From Dromiciops gliroides (lineage: Eukaryota; Chordata; Mammalia; Microbiotheria; Microbiotheriidae), in contig NC_057861.1 of NCBI RefSeq assembly GCF_019393635.1, forward strand, positions 194,649,526 to 194,713,525: a DNA stretch of 64,000 bases, given 5' to 3'. Of the stretch, positions 1-11,400 are shown one piece after another. Numbering within the stretch: the stretch's first letter is position 1; every line of letters starts with the position of its first letter. The translations under genes and the position numbers were made by a program. The notes beneath the pieces were generated by a model. That model made no database searches. It was not told the origin of the DNA and saw only the letters and a list, made by a program, of their open reading frames with translations.

Positions 1-121
1 CAAATCACTACTCTATTTCCCCCTTCCCACACATACCTCTACTGTTCATGATTATTTTTCACTGTTGTTAAGTGTAAACATATCTGCACTCAAGGAAAGA
101 TATTTTTTAAAAAGCTATAAA

Positions 122-147
122 CTATATATATATATATATATATATAT
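122..147. repeat. (TA)n microsatellite
   Basis: Uninterrupted TA dinucleotides, about 13 units. Confidence 0.95.
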
Positions 148-855
148 GTTGAGGCTAGGCATGCATTGTAAAAATCAGATTAGTTTCATAATCAAATGAT
201 TTCATATTCCCAATTCACAAGGACTGTCTCAGTGAGCCAACAAAACCATTCTCCTGTTAGAAGGCAGAATAATTTCTCTAGAGGTGATGTTTACTACCAA
301 AGTTCTCTGGAACCTATCATTGAGTCTGAGCTTTGGTTTCTTTGCTCACAGACTGATTTATATAATTTTCACTTTTTCTTCTTAACCTCTGTGATTTAAC
401 CTGTATGAATTTACACATGAATGCCCTCAATATACCCTGATACCCACTTCATTTATCCCAGCGCTCTCTAAAGCCACTCTGGGAGGTACCATCATTACTT
501 TGCTTTTTAAGTTGTCAAGGCCATGCCAAATGGGCCAGCCAAACTGTTGCCTCTGATGTTTTTTGGCACAGAGAGATCACTCTATGGGGTCACAAAATCA
601 GTGCATGCATAACTAAATTTATCTAAGGGAAAAATACAGAATTTAAAAAAAGCACTATAGAACCATGATGAATTATTAATATCCTCCCCTTTGCTTCCAA
701 ATGCTTTCATATCCAGAAATCCCAGATTCTATAGCCCTCAATTAATCTTCTATATCCTTCCTTCCTCTTTAGGTGAATGTGTATGTTTGATGCCATCTAC
801 ATACTTTGGCTGCCATAATGAACAACCACTTTGTGGTAATAGAAGTGACTAGGAT

Positions 856-859
<4 letters not shown>

Positions 860-905
<46 letters not shown>
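860..905. repeat. (CA)n microsatellite
   Basis: About 22 uninterrupted CA units ending at CACACG. On the minus strand it produces a false Val-Cys repeat reading frame. Confidence 0.97.
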
Positions 906-908
<3 letters not shown>

Positions 909-3028
909 AATACTTTGACTAAGTGTTCATCCAGGAGTGCCCATGTGAATGGGAGAAATCTCAAAAGATAAAAACCCAACCTACCCTCCAACAATTGTAA
1001 ACCAAAATAAGGCAATTCCACTCTGAATGAAAAGCAGTTCGAAATCAGGCAAGTGTGAAAGGCTGCAAAGTAACTATTTTGTTACATGTTTTTATGACAT
1101 AATTATATTGATCTGAAAGACACTCATCCAGAACTGCAACCTTTTATACCCCAAGCTAAAAAAAAAATCCTGTATAATCTTTTCAATCACTTGATATTCA
1201 TAGTCTTACTCAAAGGTCTCTGAATATGTCATGTGTGTAATACCAATGCAAAAATTGGCACCGTAGTCACTACCAGCAATATGTTTCAATAAGGTAATTT
1301 TCTTGCTGCCTAAGAACATCAGCAGGGTGCAATCCTGAACAAAAACAGAGTATGACATCTTATTCAAGCATACATCTGGAGGACAAAACTATACTTTATT
1401 AAAGGAAAATGGGATTTCAGGATTGTTTTGACAAGCGGTAAAAATGCACACCTCAGTTTACATACAGTATAGCGTTTAAATTTAAAGTGCTTGTGTATCC
1501 AGAGTGAGTAGAGGTTGCCAGACTAATGAGCACTTCCTTCACACCAGCATATGCAAATAATATTTAGGAACAACCCCTGCAAGAGAAAGAAGAAAGGTAC
1601 TAGTGCTGGGGTCTATTTTCTGCTTTCCATTTTTGCTTCCTTTTGTTTGAATTTTTTAAATGACGTGTTTCTCTGTTGTCTGTTTCAGGTAACTTCTGCC
1701 CTACCCCCATTCTGAAAGTCAAACAATGATAATGTTTCCCAACTTGATTTTCAGGGTCACCCTAATTCATTGAGGGAGGAGGGAACCCACATCTTTCTGA
1801 CCTTCTTAAATCAAATTAAGGGTTGAGATTTAAAATAAAAACTGAAAATAATGTCAGATTTTAAAATACCAGCTGTGCTCAAATACTTCCCTTCTTCTAA
1901 ATCACCTGCTTTTATAGCTTTCTGAGTCTTTATTACCCTTTGAAAGCCTGTCAATGATTTTAGACCTCTCTACTGATTTTGAAGAGTGTTTTCCCATTTT
2001 CCCCAGTCAAAATCATCAAAACATTCACCATATTGGTTGCTTTTAACCATGTGAGTTCCTTTAGGCACCAAACCGACTGTTTAGGTTTCTTAAAAAGTGT
2101 GACTGCTTCTATTTGGGAAGTTCAGGTCTTTGTTTCTGAAAAGAGGGTGGGGGGGATTTTCCACTATTAATCATTAAAAATACCTGAAAGGGATTACAAT
2201 GCAGCAAAAAGCTCTAAGATTTAAGGGAGACAGTAAAGAATCTTTCTTCAAATAATGCCCCAAATCCATTCATTTGATCAACATACATATAATGAGCCCT
2301 TACTATGTGTAAGATATAACTCTTTAAATTAAGTAAAATAAAATTAAGGCTAAAATACATTACTAACCAAGAAAAGGAAGGGTGAGCTCACAAGGTTGAG
2401 ACAAGTAAAATTACATTTATACACACATATGGACATTTTAAATTCTCCAATAGCACTCATCTGTTTGTTAAAAAAATGACTTTGGGATTTAGCTGTCAGT
2501 TTCAGATGGTGGGAATGAAGACTTTTGAAGAGAAAACTTTAAATATCTATAACCACCATGCTTACTCTGTTCCTAATCTTGACATTCAGTCAGTGATTTT
2601 ACCAATTGAGTGTTACAGGTTATGTGAATGAAGCCATTGTGGTGATTATATGCTCACAGATTTCTAAACAGTATTTGCCATTTCAGTAATAAATGAAAAC
2701 CTGCCCAAACCACTAGTTTCTGCAACATTTGTACCTAGGATTTTCACCAAGTTGGCAGTCCCTTGTTTATCTGAAAGCAGATGTGTGCCCTGAAATGATT
2801 TGTGGGCCCACAGCAGACAGTTACAGAATAGCATGCAGCCAGTTTAGCTAATAAAATGGTCATATTAGTTGTGATAAAAGGACAAAAGCCCATCTTAAAT
2901 GCACAGAGTCAGTGTTTTTGGAACAACCTGAACCCTTATGTTGAGGTCATTATTAAGTAACAAGCGATATTTTTAAGAAGACAAATAGCAATTGCCAAGA
3001 CCAGATCATCAAACGGCAAGGTCCTCAC

Positions 3029-3241
3029 CTCAATCATCATTTCTCCCAGGTCAGAAATTATTGACGCCTGCCTTTGGCTAATCCCTTTGCGATCTATACT
3101 ATGCATCCCTGCTGCTGTTTGTGCATATTCAAAATGCCCATCTTGGCAAACGGAAAATGTCATCAGCAAACTGGAGCCTTGACATGCAGGACAGAGAAGG
3201 AGATGCAGGAAAAGAAATGACAGTGACAGATACTTTTCCAT
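3029..3241 (-). CDS. Candidate first coding exon of a secreted protein (speculative)
   Basis: A minus-strand frame starts at ATG (3241) in a CCCATGG context. It encodes a basic-then-hydrophobic N-terminus typical of a signal peptide: MEKYLSLSFLFLHLLLCPAC, with likely cleavage after PACQG. About 47 soluble residues follow, containing one further Cys (CQDGHFEYAQ) and an amphipathic stretch (ISDLGEMMIE). Directly after the Glu codon comes GTGAGG, a good splice-donor match, so the exon could end near 3029; the frame itself runs on to 2936. I do not recognise the protein family. No neighbouring exon is visible in the window, and an ORF of 101 codons can arise by chance here. The pairing of signal peptide and donor is an inference, not proof. 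Confidence 0.25.
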
Positions 3242-3244
3242 GGG

Positions 3245-4229
3245 TTTCGTTGCTGATGTGAGTGATTTTAGATTAAGAACAATTTGTAAATGGATTTACC
3301 TTTTCTCTCCCCATTTGTTTGCTTTGGGGATGTTTTATTTAATGTTTTCTTTCAGAAGACAAAAGCTCGTTTGACTTCCATGGCTTTTATTAGAATTTCC
3401 CACCACCTGCAGAAATGTTGAAAGATGGTTTATGAACTAAGGAGCCTAGGTTTGAGCCAGGAGAGGCAAGATTGCTGCTTCTTGGCCCTGAACAAACAAG
3501 CTTTCCTTTAGTGGCCATGTCTGAAAAGACAGGCCTAGCCTGGTTCTTCCTTTCTATCTCTATAGAATGCTTCTTTAAAATGTGTTCATATCTCCAGCCA
3601 AAAACAGCAATCAGATGCTACAAAGTTTCATGTTCTGTTACTGTGCTCTCCATACACTGATTTATTCTTTATCTTTTTTCATCAGGAATAATATATGACA
3701 CATAGCATACAAAGGATGACTAACCAGAAATGACAAGCAATGAGAACATTTGCTTTTTGCAAAAGGTACACAAAAATCATGTCATTTCCTGTCATATGTA
3801 TATTGACTGTGTTATCTTGATCCACATTGAGATATTTAAGTGAACATTTAAAAAAAATACAGCATAATCAAACCTCCCCTTATATTTACAAAAAGCAGGA
3901 ATAAGGTAACAGTAAGATCCCTGCATTTGGCAATGATTTCCAAGGCATTCAAAGACACCATCCAATTCATTCACATCACTGATAGCCACCTCCTGTGAGC
4001 AAGGTAGGAGACAAGCCACATTAGCCAAATTTCACAATAAGAGAAACAAATACGGGGGGGGGGGGGGGGAAGCATGACACAACTTGGATGAGAAACAAAA
4101 AAGTAGAAATACAGCCACCTTAGATTCTCTATCTGATACTTAATCCATAAAGTTATATTGCTTCTTGAGTTCAACAACTATGCACATTATTTCCACATTT
4201 ATCCGAAATAATCAGAGCTCACATTTCCA
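3245..4229. other. Non-coding stretch without recognised repeats
   Basis: I see nothing assignable except a 16-base G run at 4054-4069. The frames across it are short and compositionally random. Confidence 0.5.
4054..4069. repeat. Poly-G run (16 bases)
   Basis: Sixteen consecutive G after TAC. Its length is likely variable and prone to sequencing error. Confidence 0.9.
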
Positions 4230-4451
4230 CAAAGTTTTTAAGATTTACAGTGTTTTCCTTATGATTTCTCCTTGAGTTAGTGAAGTTTTCATTGTCCACA
4301 TTTTACAAATCAGAACACTGAGACTCAAAAAGGTTGAGAGCTAGGTTTTCAGTCAGAGGCACTGGTTCAAATTCTGGCTTCCTTACCTTAGGCAAATTAA
4401 TTAATTATTCTACAATTCAATGTCCTTATCTTTAAAATGAAGGGAGTGGAT

Positions 4452-4728
4452 TGGAAGGCAGTTAGATGGCACTGTGAACAGAGTGTTAGTCATGGAGTCA
4501 TTCATCTTCCTGAGTTCAAATACAACCTCAGGCACTTATTAGTTGTATGACTCTGGGCAAGTCACTTACCCTTGTTTGCCTCAGTTTTCTCATCTATAAA
4601 ATGAGCTGGAAAAGGAAATGGAAAACCACCCCATTATCTTTGCCAAGAAAAACCCAAATGAGTTATTTTATGAACAATTGAACACAACTGAACATGACTG
4701 AAATGACTGAACAACAAAAACATTGTTT
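4452..4728 (+). mobile_element. CORE-SINE (marsupial Mar1-like)
   Basis: A diverged tRNA-like head ('ggcagttagatggcactgtgaacagagtg') is followed by the SINE middle ('tgactctgggcaagtcac'). The tail ends in 'atgactgaacaacaaaaac'. The copy at 58140-58391 has the same tail, so the two belong to one family. It is full length and old, with no clear TSD. The family name is from memory and less certain than the class. Confidence 0.7.
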
Positions 4729-4789
4729 CATCTCTAAATATTCAAGTTTATGGTCTTATTAATAGTAAGTGGTATAAGTGGGATTAAAA

Positions 4790-5059
4790 CACTACTGTTA
4801 CTTTCTTTATTATACTCTACTACTCCAAATTGTATGTCTATGGTGATAAGAAATACAATGATCCAAGGTAATTCTAAAGGACTCATGATGGAAAATGCTC
4901 TCCACCTGCAGAAAAAAAAAAAAAAAACCTGTGAAATCTGGATGCAATTTGAACCACACTGTTTCTACTTTTCCTTTTCTTTTTTTTTCAAGGTTTTTCC
5001 CTTTTGTTCTGATTCTTCTTTCACAACATGACTAATGCTGAAATATATTTAAGGTGATG

Positions 5060-5106
<47 letters not shown>

Positions 5107-5272
5107 TATACATATTATATATCCTATATCAGATTGCTTGCTGTATTGGGGAGGAGAGAGGGGAGGAAGGGTGGGAGAAAAACTTGGAACTAGAAATCTT
5201 ATGAAAATAAATGTTGAAAACTATCTCTACATGTAAGTAGGAAATAATAAAATATTTCTATGATTAAAAAAA
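4790..5272 (+). mobile_element. L1 LINE 3' end
   Basis: This stretch matches the L1 3' terminal region seen elsewhere in the window (minus strand 20695-21100). Shared blocks include 'aatgctctccacctgcag', 'ttcttctttcacaacatgac', 'agattgcttgctgtattgggga' and 'aatcttatgaaaataaatgttgaaaact'. It ends in 'aataataaaatatttc' and a short A tail. A TA microsatellite has expanded inside the 3' UTR. It is 5' truncated. Confidence 0.8.
5063..5121. repeat. (TA)n microsatellite inside L1 3' UTR
   Basis: About 17 TA units, then a CATATA-rich flank, inside the L1 3' UTR. Confidence 0.93.
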
Positions 5273-5340
5273 ACACTCTGATTTGTATTATTCTTAAGTA
5301 AATTGTCAAATTGGTTTCTACAAAATTAAAAGCAAGATGA

Positions 5341-5493
5341 GGGGCAGCGAGGTGGCACAGTGGATAAAGCACCGGCCCTGGATTCAGGAGGACCCGAGTT
5401 CAAATCCGGCATCAGACACTTGACACTTACTAGTTGTGTGACCCTGGGCAAGTCACTTAACCCCAAATTGCCTCACCAAAAAAAAAAAAAAAA
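5341..5493 (+). mobile_element. tRNA-derived marsupial SINE (WSINE1-like)
   Basis: Full-length copy starting GGGGCAGCGAGG and ending in a 15-base A tail. The pol III A-box (TGGCACAGTGG) and B-box (GAGTTCAAATCC) are visible. It is flanked by a TSD of AGCAAGATGA (5331-5340) and AGCAAGAAGA (5493-5502), with one mismatch. Confidence 0.93.
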
Positions 5494-5744
5494 GCAAGAA
5501 GAGACAGTAGGATTTGAATATGCTAAGCTTCATGGTCCTTGAAGGCCATCATCCATTGACTTTCTCAACAAACATTTATGCAATGATAACTGAATGCAAT
5601 GCACGGTGGCAGGTGCATGTGAGGAAACAAAATGAATAATACATGGCTTCCCCTGTCTCTGAGATGAAAGTATTATAGGAGAATTTCACATATTAGCCAA
5701 AAAACATAAGCATAATATGAAATCATAATTAAAGAAATTCATAT

Positions 5745-5945
5745 AATGAGAGTTCTTGGCAACATGGAGATTGCACAATTTGGAGTTCCAGAGTCCCAGG
5801 GTTCATTTAAGATTCTGGTACTACCCTTGGATACCTGTCTAAGATGGGGCAAATAATTTAACTTCTCTAGACCTAAGTTCTCTCATTTTAAAAATGAGGA
5901 GGTTGGAATAACTAACCTCCAGGTCTCTTCTAACTAAGAATGACT
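5745..5945 (+). mobile_element. MIR (ancient SINE) remnant
   Basis: Very diverged copy recognised by 'gggttcatttaagattctggtactac...', the CORE-like 'ggggcaaataatttaacttctctagacctaag' and 'tctcattttaaaaatgagg'. Confidence 0.6.
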
Positions 5946-6000
5946 AGCTACTAGTTACTATAATTAGTGTTGCTTTTAGGACTAGTTACTTTATATATAT

Positions 6001-6212
6001 ATTTTTTTTCCTGAATATCTCTTTTTGCTTTTTTTGTTCTTGTTTTTGTTTGTTTTGTTTTGTTTTTGTTTTCGTTTTGCTGGGCAATGAGCGTTAAGTG
6101 ACTTACCCAGGGTCACACAGCTAGTAAGTGTCAAGTGTCTGAGGTCGGATTTGAACTCAGATCCCCCTGAATCCAGGGCTGGTGCTTTATTCACTGCACC
6201 ACCTAGCTGCCC
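6001..6212 (-). mobile_element. WSINE1-like SINE, antisense
   Basis: The reverse complement begins GGGCAGCTAGGTGGTGCAGTG at 6212 and runs to a T-rich tail interrupted by G (TTTTGTTTTG pattern, 6020-6075). A short direct repeat, GTTACTTT, flanks it near 5983 and 6215. Confidence 0.9.
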
Positions 6213-6649
6213 TGGTTACTTTTTTTTTTTTTTATGAACCTGTCTGTGATCTATACTTTTAAATGGTTTGGGGCACCTTGGAGAGGCACCATCAGACTGA
6301 CTGAAGTTAATTATAAAGCATGTCTTTTAAAAAGGTTCCAGAGGTAAGTTGAAGGCAGATTGAAACTGATTGTTGTTTTCACTGTGAATATTTACACCTC
6401 AAAAATCACAAATGCTACATATAAGGGCTTGATTCATTGTTTTGTTGATTGCCTAGACTTAGGAAAGTAATGGAGAAGATGTTAATGCAGATTAAATTCA
6501 GAAGTGTGCAGTGCATTTTAAGAGAGCCAATTGTTAAGTATTTACTAGTATACTACTGGAAAACTCATGTCTTGTTTTGTTTTTGGTGGTCAGTTAAGGT
6601 GGTATGATTGAAAGAACTATGGAACTCACCTGAGCAAAAAGATGAGGAT

Positions 6650-8460
6650 TAGACATTTTCTCTTATCACCACAACCATTCATACATCTCCAAAGATTATT
6701 TGCCAAAGATTAAAAGCAACCTAAGCTTCATGGTCAAGGCCACCCAGAATCCAAAAGAAAACAAAAGGGAAAAAACAAACAAACAAAAAAATCCAATCAA
6801 CTTATGCTCACTGATCCTAAGCTATTTTAATACCCCTCACCCACCTCGCAAATTTCCATCCACAAGGCTGCATAATAGACCTATAGAGTGAGGCAACAAA
6901 GAGCAACCCCACACTCTGGTCCCTCTTCTCTCTTTCCAGTGCCATAGAGACCCTGGTTCCAGTCTGTGGTCCTAACAGACACAGAACTTTGTAGATGAGA
7001 GCCCCTCAGCAGTAAAAACCTGCTGGGGGCCAACAGCCATAGCACCATAACACAAGCATGACAGATCTCTGAATTGCAGATGTGAGGCCAGAGAACTGAG
7101 GGAGCAGAGGAAGGACAGGACGCTAGGGCAAGACATTACCTTAAAGCTGAGGGGGAAAGCCCAGCATCTAGCTGGGGCTAATTCTGACCACCCAAAAATT
7201 ATTTAGGACAGAGACCTAGACTGGTGAACCATAAATTGTCCAGGTCCAGCCCCCAAGGAAACCACCATTGTGGGGACAGTGTCAGAAAGTGAATAGAGGA
7301 AAAAAGGGAGGGGAGAAAAGAGGCTGAAATTACCAAAGATCTCAGGAAAAAGAAAACCCAAAGACCTTGAACATAAGTAGATAAAGGAAACAGGTAAAAC
7401 ATTAACAGTAGAAAGAAATATGACCTTCAGATCTAGTAAATGAGTTCAGGCATCTATGAAAAAAACTGCAAAATAAAGAACAATAATCCAATACCAAATG
7501 AGACAGAGGACCCCATGGAATGTGAGAACATAGAACCACAACATGTTGTTCTTCAGTTATTCAAAAGAGAAATGAGACTCGTGAGAACAATATTTGTAGC
7601 TTACACAGAAAAAATAATGGACAAAATAGAAAAAAAACTAGACTCTGAGAGGGTAAGTCTCTTCAAAGAAACAATAGAGAGAACAGATTGGAAATGTAAA
7701 TATATAGAACTGAAGAACAATGTAGAAGAGAAGTAAATGTGTTTTTTTTAATTTTCAGTAATAAAACAAAACACTGATCTCCAAAACAGAACATATAGAA
7801 ACAACCAAAGAATCATAGGTCTCCCAAGAGAATGTGATGGGACCAAAACCCTTAACACCATAAGACAAGAAAAAATAGAAGAGAATTGTCTAGAACTTCT
7901 GAATATAGAAAATGAAATGTCAATTGAAAGAATTCACAGACACTTCCAGAAAAAAACCCAAGGCTGCAAACTCCAAGACAAATAGTGTTTAATTTTAATT
8001 ATTCAATTAAGAAAACTTGAAAAAAAAAGTTCTTTAAGTGACTAGGAGGACATTCAAATACAAAGGAAAGGAAATTCACATAATGCAAGACTATTCTGTG
8101 CCTACCAGAAAATATAGGAGAGAATGGAATGTATTCTGAAAAGCAATGGAGCTCAGGATGTAGCCCAGGTTGACCTACAGTGCAAACCTGAATTTAATCA
8201 TTAAGAACAAAAGATGGATATTCAGTCATAAAGAAAAATTTGTGATGTTTTAGAAAGAAAATCAGAAAAGCAGGAGTGAATAAATGCAAGAGGCAAGGAC
8301 AGTAACAACAATAAAGTAACTATAGAGAGACCAGCAAGAAACTTCCTTCTAAATGTACACAAGGAAACAGGAGCAAAGCTAAAATACCTCTAGTGCTAAC
8401 AGTAATGAGGCAAATTGGGCATTATGGAAAGAACCTGGCAACACCCTGCCTACAGGATTA
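6650..8460 (+). mobile_element. L1/HAL1-type LINE with ORF1 only (decayed)
   Basis: A G+C-richer leader (about 6890-7430) precedes an ORF1 relic (7440-about 7990). After it comes a tail-like stretch of ORF1 C-terminal and 3' character ('gcaagactattctgtgcctacc', 'aacctgaatttaatcattaag', 'aaaagatggatattcagtcat'). No endonuclease or reverse-transcriptase remnant follows. That layout fits HAL1, a half-L1 that carries only ORF1. I cannot exclude an ordinary L1 with an internal deletion. Confidence 0.55.
7440..7985 (+). pseudogene. ORF1 (L1/HAL1 RNA-binding protein) relic
   Basis: The first 98 codons are open from ATG 7440 and include a Lys/Glu-rich segment (EKIMDKIEKKLDSERV, residues about 57-72) of coiled-coil character. 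A stop at 7736 and a T-rich interruption break it. A second readable part at about 7800-7985, in another frame, gives RNNQRIIGLPRE and then NEMSIERIHR. These resemble the RRM-domain start of L1 ORF1 proteins. ORF1 proteins coat LINE RNA as trimers; this copy cannot make a full protein. Confidence 0.6.
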
Positions 8461-8639
8461 ATGCTTCTTTTGTTTGACTAAATTAGAACATGGAAGGGCA
8501 TATGAAAAGGGGAGGGCATGGGGAGATACAGAAAAGTGTATGATATGCTACGGTCAAATCAAGAGTCAGCAATGAGGGAAAGGTGGTCCCTCTAGTCTCA
8601 GAAAGAGAAGAACCTACAGGGGAGTAGATTATGAGCCTC

Positions 8640-8722
8640 AGTTTTCTTCTTTGTAAAAATGAGGGGATTGGATTAGATGCCTCTAAGTTACTTCCTAGCT
8701 ATAAATCCTATGATCCTATGAA
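8640..8722 (+). mobile_element. MIR 3' part
   Basis: Only the distal part remains: 'ctcagttttcttctttgtaaaaatgaggggattggattag...cctatgatcctatga'. Confidence 0.5.
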
Positions 8723-8965
8723 ATCACTAGAAGATGCATAATTTTCCATCTATGGAAATATTTTAAAAAACAAAACTAATTTAATTAATATAAGGATGTA
8801 AAATATTCTTGAGATATGTAATTATATTTGGGATTTGTTTTAATTTTCAACTGTCAGAAAAAGAAAATTGAATGATCAATTAACATGTTACAGGATGTGA
8901 GTTGTTTTAAAACTTTCCTGCTTCTTATTATTTTATAATAACAGTTTCACCCACCACCAATTCTT

Positions 8966-9111
8966 TTTTTTTTAAAGTGAGGCAATTGGGGTTAAGTGAC
9001 TTGCCCAGGGTCACACAGCTAATAAGTGTTAAGTGTCTGAGGCTGGTTTTGAACTCAGGTCCTCCTGACTCCAGAGCCAGTGCTTTATCCACTGTGCCAC
9101 CTAGCTGCCCC
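8966..9111 (-). mobile_element. WSINE1-like SINE, antisense, perfect TSD
   Basis: A full-length antisense copy lies between identical 15-base direct repeats CCACCACCAATTCTT (8951-8965 and 9113-9127). The intact TSD points to a fairly recent insertion. Confidence 0.95.
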
Positions 9112-9534
9112 TCCACCACCAATTCTTAATCCTTGAGGGTAGGGATTACTCCAATTTTGTCTTTGAATCCCCTTTGTCTAGTATAGCATCTGGCACATAA
9201 TAGGCCCTAAAGAAATCTTGCTTGACTAATTGATTGGTATTATAGTCAAATTGCAGAATTTTGATATGTTTCTCAGAGTAGGTACTATGGTACTTATTCT
9301 GAGTAAGGGCATCTGGAACACAAACTTATTTAAGTACCATTACCATTTTTATCCCTGTAAAAACAAAAGTTGATTTGTTTTACTATTAAAGTGAACAGTT
9401 AAATAGCTATAGAGATCTTGGAAAGTCCTAAACTATAAAGCTTTGAATCAGTTTCCTCATCTATAAAATGAGGGGATTAGACTGGTGGATCTAAAGTTTT
9501 CTATTAGATATGAGTAAACCATCTTACCAAATCA

Positions 9535-9745
9535 GTTTGGCAGCACAACATAGTATGATAAGGACTATACTTGTAGTCAGGAGATCTGAATTTGTATCTG
9601 CTCTCATATTTAATGGTTTTGTGACTAACATCTCAGAGTTTTAGTTTCCTCATATGTAAAATCAGGATAGTAATTTTGTCCTACTTAACTCAGAGATGTT
9701 GTGAGGAAAGCACTATAAATTACCACATTACTCTTTCATTGACTT
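9535..9745 (+). mobile_element. MIR remnant
   Basis: Recognised from 'gtagtcaggagatctgaatttg', 'tcagagttttagtttcctcatatgtaaaatcaggatag' and 'gttgtgaggaaagcactataaa'. Confidence 0.6.
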
Positions 9746-10348
9746 TTTAGATATACTTAGGCAAGTAGCTAAATCCAGTTTTGTTTTTTCCATGTTCAAG
9801 ACCATATAGATATTTAAGGACTTCACAAAAAGTTATGTAGGTCCATAGAAATAAAGAAACCATTCTATAATTCTAATCTCTCTCTAGAGCTTCAACCTTC
9901 AACTCTGTTCCCAATTGTTTGTTAGACATTATCTGGATTTCTCACTAGCAACTCCCAATTAAGTATATTTTAACTTGAGCACCTTTTGAGTATTTTCGAA
10001 ACCTAATCTTCAAAATCTTCCCAGATCCAAAGACAACCCCTTTTACTAATTCCCTTATTTATATTAAGGGTACCACTAGCTCATAGTCATCCAGGCTCAA
10101 AACCTTATATGTTTTGATTGTTTTTAATTCCTGCTTTCCTTACCAATATTTTCATTATATCTCTTGAATTCATTTTTTAGCTTTATATTTTCAATGAGGA
10201 TGTTGTTGTTTGTCCTTCATTCTTCAAAAAAAACCATGAGGTCAGGAGTGATGTCCTGACTTGCAGTGAAGTGGACTTAAGTGAGAGAAGGGCTGTGCAA
10301 GGTCACCAACCTTACTCTCTCCTCCAGAGCCATGTGGGTCCATTGGCA

Positions 10349-10491
10349 AGATAGATATAGATATAGATATAGATATAGATATAGATATAGATATAGATAT
10401 AGATATAGATATAGATATAGATATAGATATAGATATAGATATAGATATAGATGATATAGATATAGATGATATAGATATAGATATAGATATA
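10349..10491. repeat. (ATAGAT)n hexanucleotide microsatellite
   Basis: About 23 units of a six-base repeat with two GAT interruptions near 10450 and 10469. It generates three overlapping minus-strand pseudo-ORFs (Ile-Ser, Tyr-Leu and Ile-Tyr repeats), which are artefacts. Confidence 0.97.
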
Positions 10492-10526
10492 CACACATAC
10501 ATATGTGTATATATGTTTATATATGA

Positions 10527-10536
10527 ATGTGTGTGT

Positions 10537-10582
<46 letters not shown>
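10527..10582. repeat. (GT)n microsatellite
   Basis: GT repeat with one interruption (GTATGT), directly after the hexanucleotide array in the same SINE. Confidence 0.95.
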
Positions 10583-10584
<2 letters not shown>

Positions 10585-11400
10585 CCCTAGATCTTTAAGG
10601 CACTTGGGGTTAAGTGACTTGCCCAGGGACACACAGCTAGTAAGTGTCTCTGAGGTGAGAATTGAACTCAAGTCCTCTTGACTTCAGGGCCAGTGCTTGA
10701 TCAACTGAGCCACCTAGTTGCTCATATCTATGAGGCTATTCTACTTCAGTACCCCATTGCTCCAAGTCTAGGTGAGACTAAGTTCCAAAGTTGCATAACT
10801 GATATTTCTGCCTCTGTCTTCTTCCTCCTTGAATCTTATAGGTTGCTCATGAATTGATCTTACTAAAGCAGTTTTTTTCCTGCTATACACTCACACAGAG
10901 ATCTTCATCAGCTCTACAAAGACAAAAGTCACTAGTAGCCCAACATGGAAAATATTCTACAATCTATGCCTTACTACCTGTTCAGACAGGTTTTCCAACA
11001 CTCCACTTCTCAGATTTTAACAAACTGACTTGCCATCTCTTCCCTGCTTTTTCCCACTTTCGTACCTTTGTTTATTCTGTTTTCTTAATCTGGAATGCCT
11101 TTACATTCCTACCTGTGAAAATCCTACCCATCCATCCAGACTTAGCTCAAATGATGCATCAGTCTAGAGGCCTCCTTGTTTATTCTAGCTCAAAGTAATC
11201 TCTCTACTAAAATCCCATTATGACTTTTTTATATTTAGTGTACATTCTTTTGTGGAAATAATTTGTGTTTGTGTGTTTATCTTCTTTACATTCTTTGAGG
11301 ATGTAGAATTTGTCATATTTGTTTTGTAAGCCCCTGGTATATACAGTTCCTAGCATATATTAATAAATCAATACATATTTGTTGAATGACTGAATGGATA

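Larger units (their letters stand above)
1..2930. other. Mostly unique non-coding DNA
   Basis: I recognise no gene or young repeat here apart from two dinucleotide tracts listed separately. Short open frames lack codon structure or similarity I can recognise. A weak trace of an old mammalian repeat ('...gagcccttactatgtgtaag...') lies near 2285-2320. Confidence 0.6.
10203..10723 (-). mobile_element. RTE-tailed SINE (RTESINE-type), antisense, with internal microsatellite
   Basis: On the minus strand a SINE head (10723 down to about 10590) is joined through simple repeats to an RTE-like tail ('ccacatggctctggaggagagagtaag...gtccttgcacagccc...cactgcaagtcaggacatcactcc'). The tail terminates at 'gaagaatgaaggacaaacaac' (10203). 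The same head-plus-tail structure occurs at 30289 and 50053, so it is a real composite family. The linker here has been replaced or expanded by ATAGAT and GT repeats. The element is inserted in the L2. Confidence 0.8.
9850..11400 (+). mobile_element. L2 (CR1-clade) LINE, ORF2 end and 3' UTR
   Basis: The older part (about 10000-10200) has 'agggtaccactagctcatagtcatccaggctcaaaacctt', matching the end of L2 ORF2. It resumes after an inserted SINE at about 10740 and continues through 'aatctggaatgcctttacattcctacc' and 'agacttagctcaaatgatgcatc'. The 3' terminus is near 11395 ('cctagcatatattaataaatcaatacatatttgttgaatgactgaatgg'). It is ancient and not coding. Confidence 0.75.

Noticed and set aside
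860..905. Regular repeats considered as a CRISPR-like or satellite array
   Set aside because: This and the other arrays are simple microsatellites without spacers; the genome is mammalian.
10242..10671. Three minus-strand ORFs of Ile-Ser, Tyr-Leu and Ile-Tyr repeats
   Set aside because: Frame readings of the ATAGAT microsatellite.
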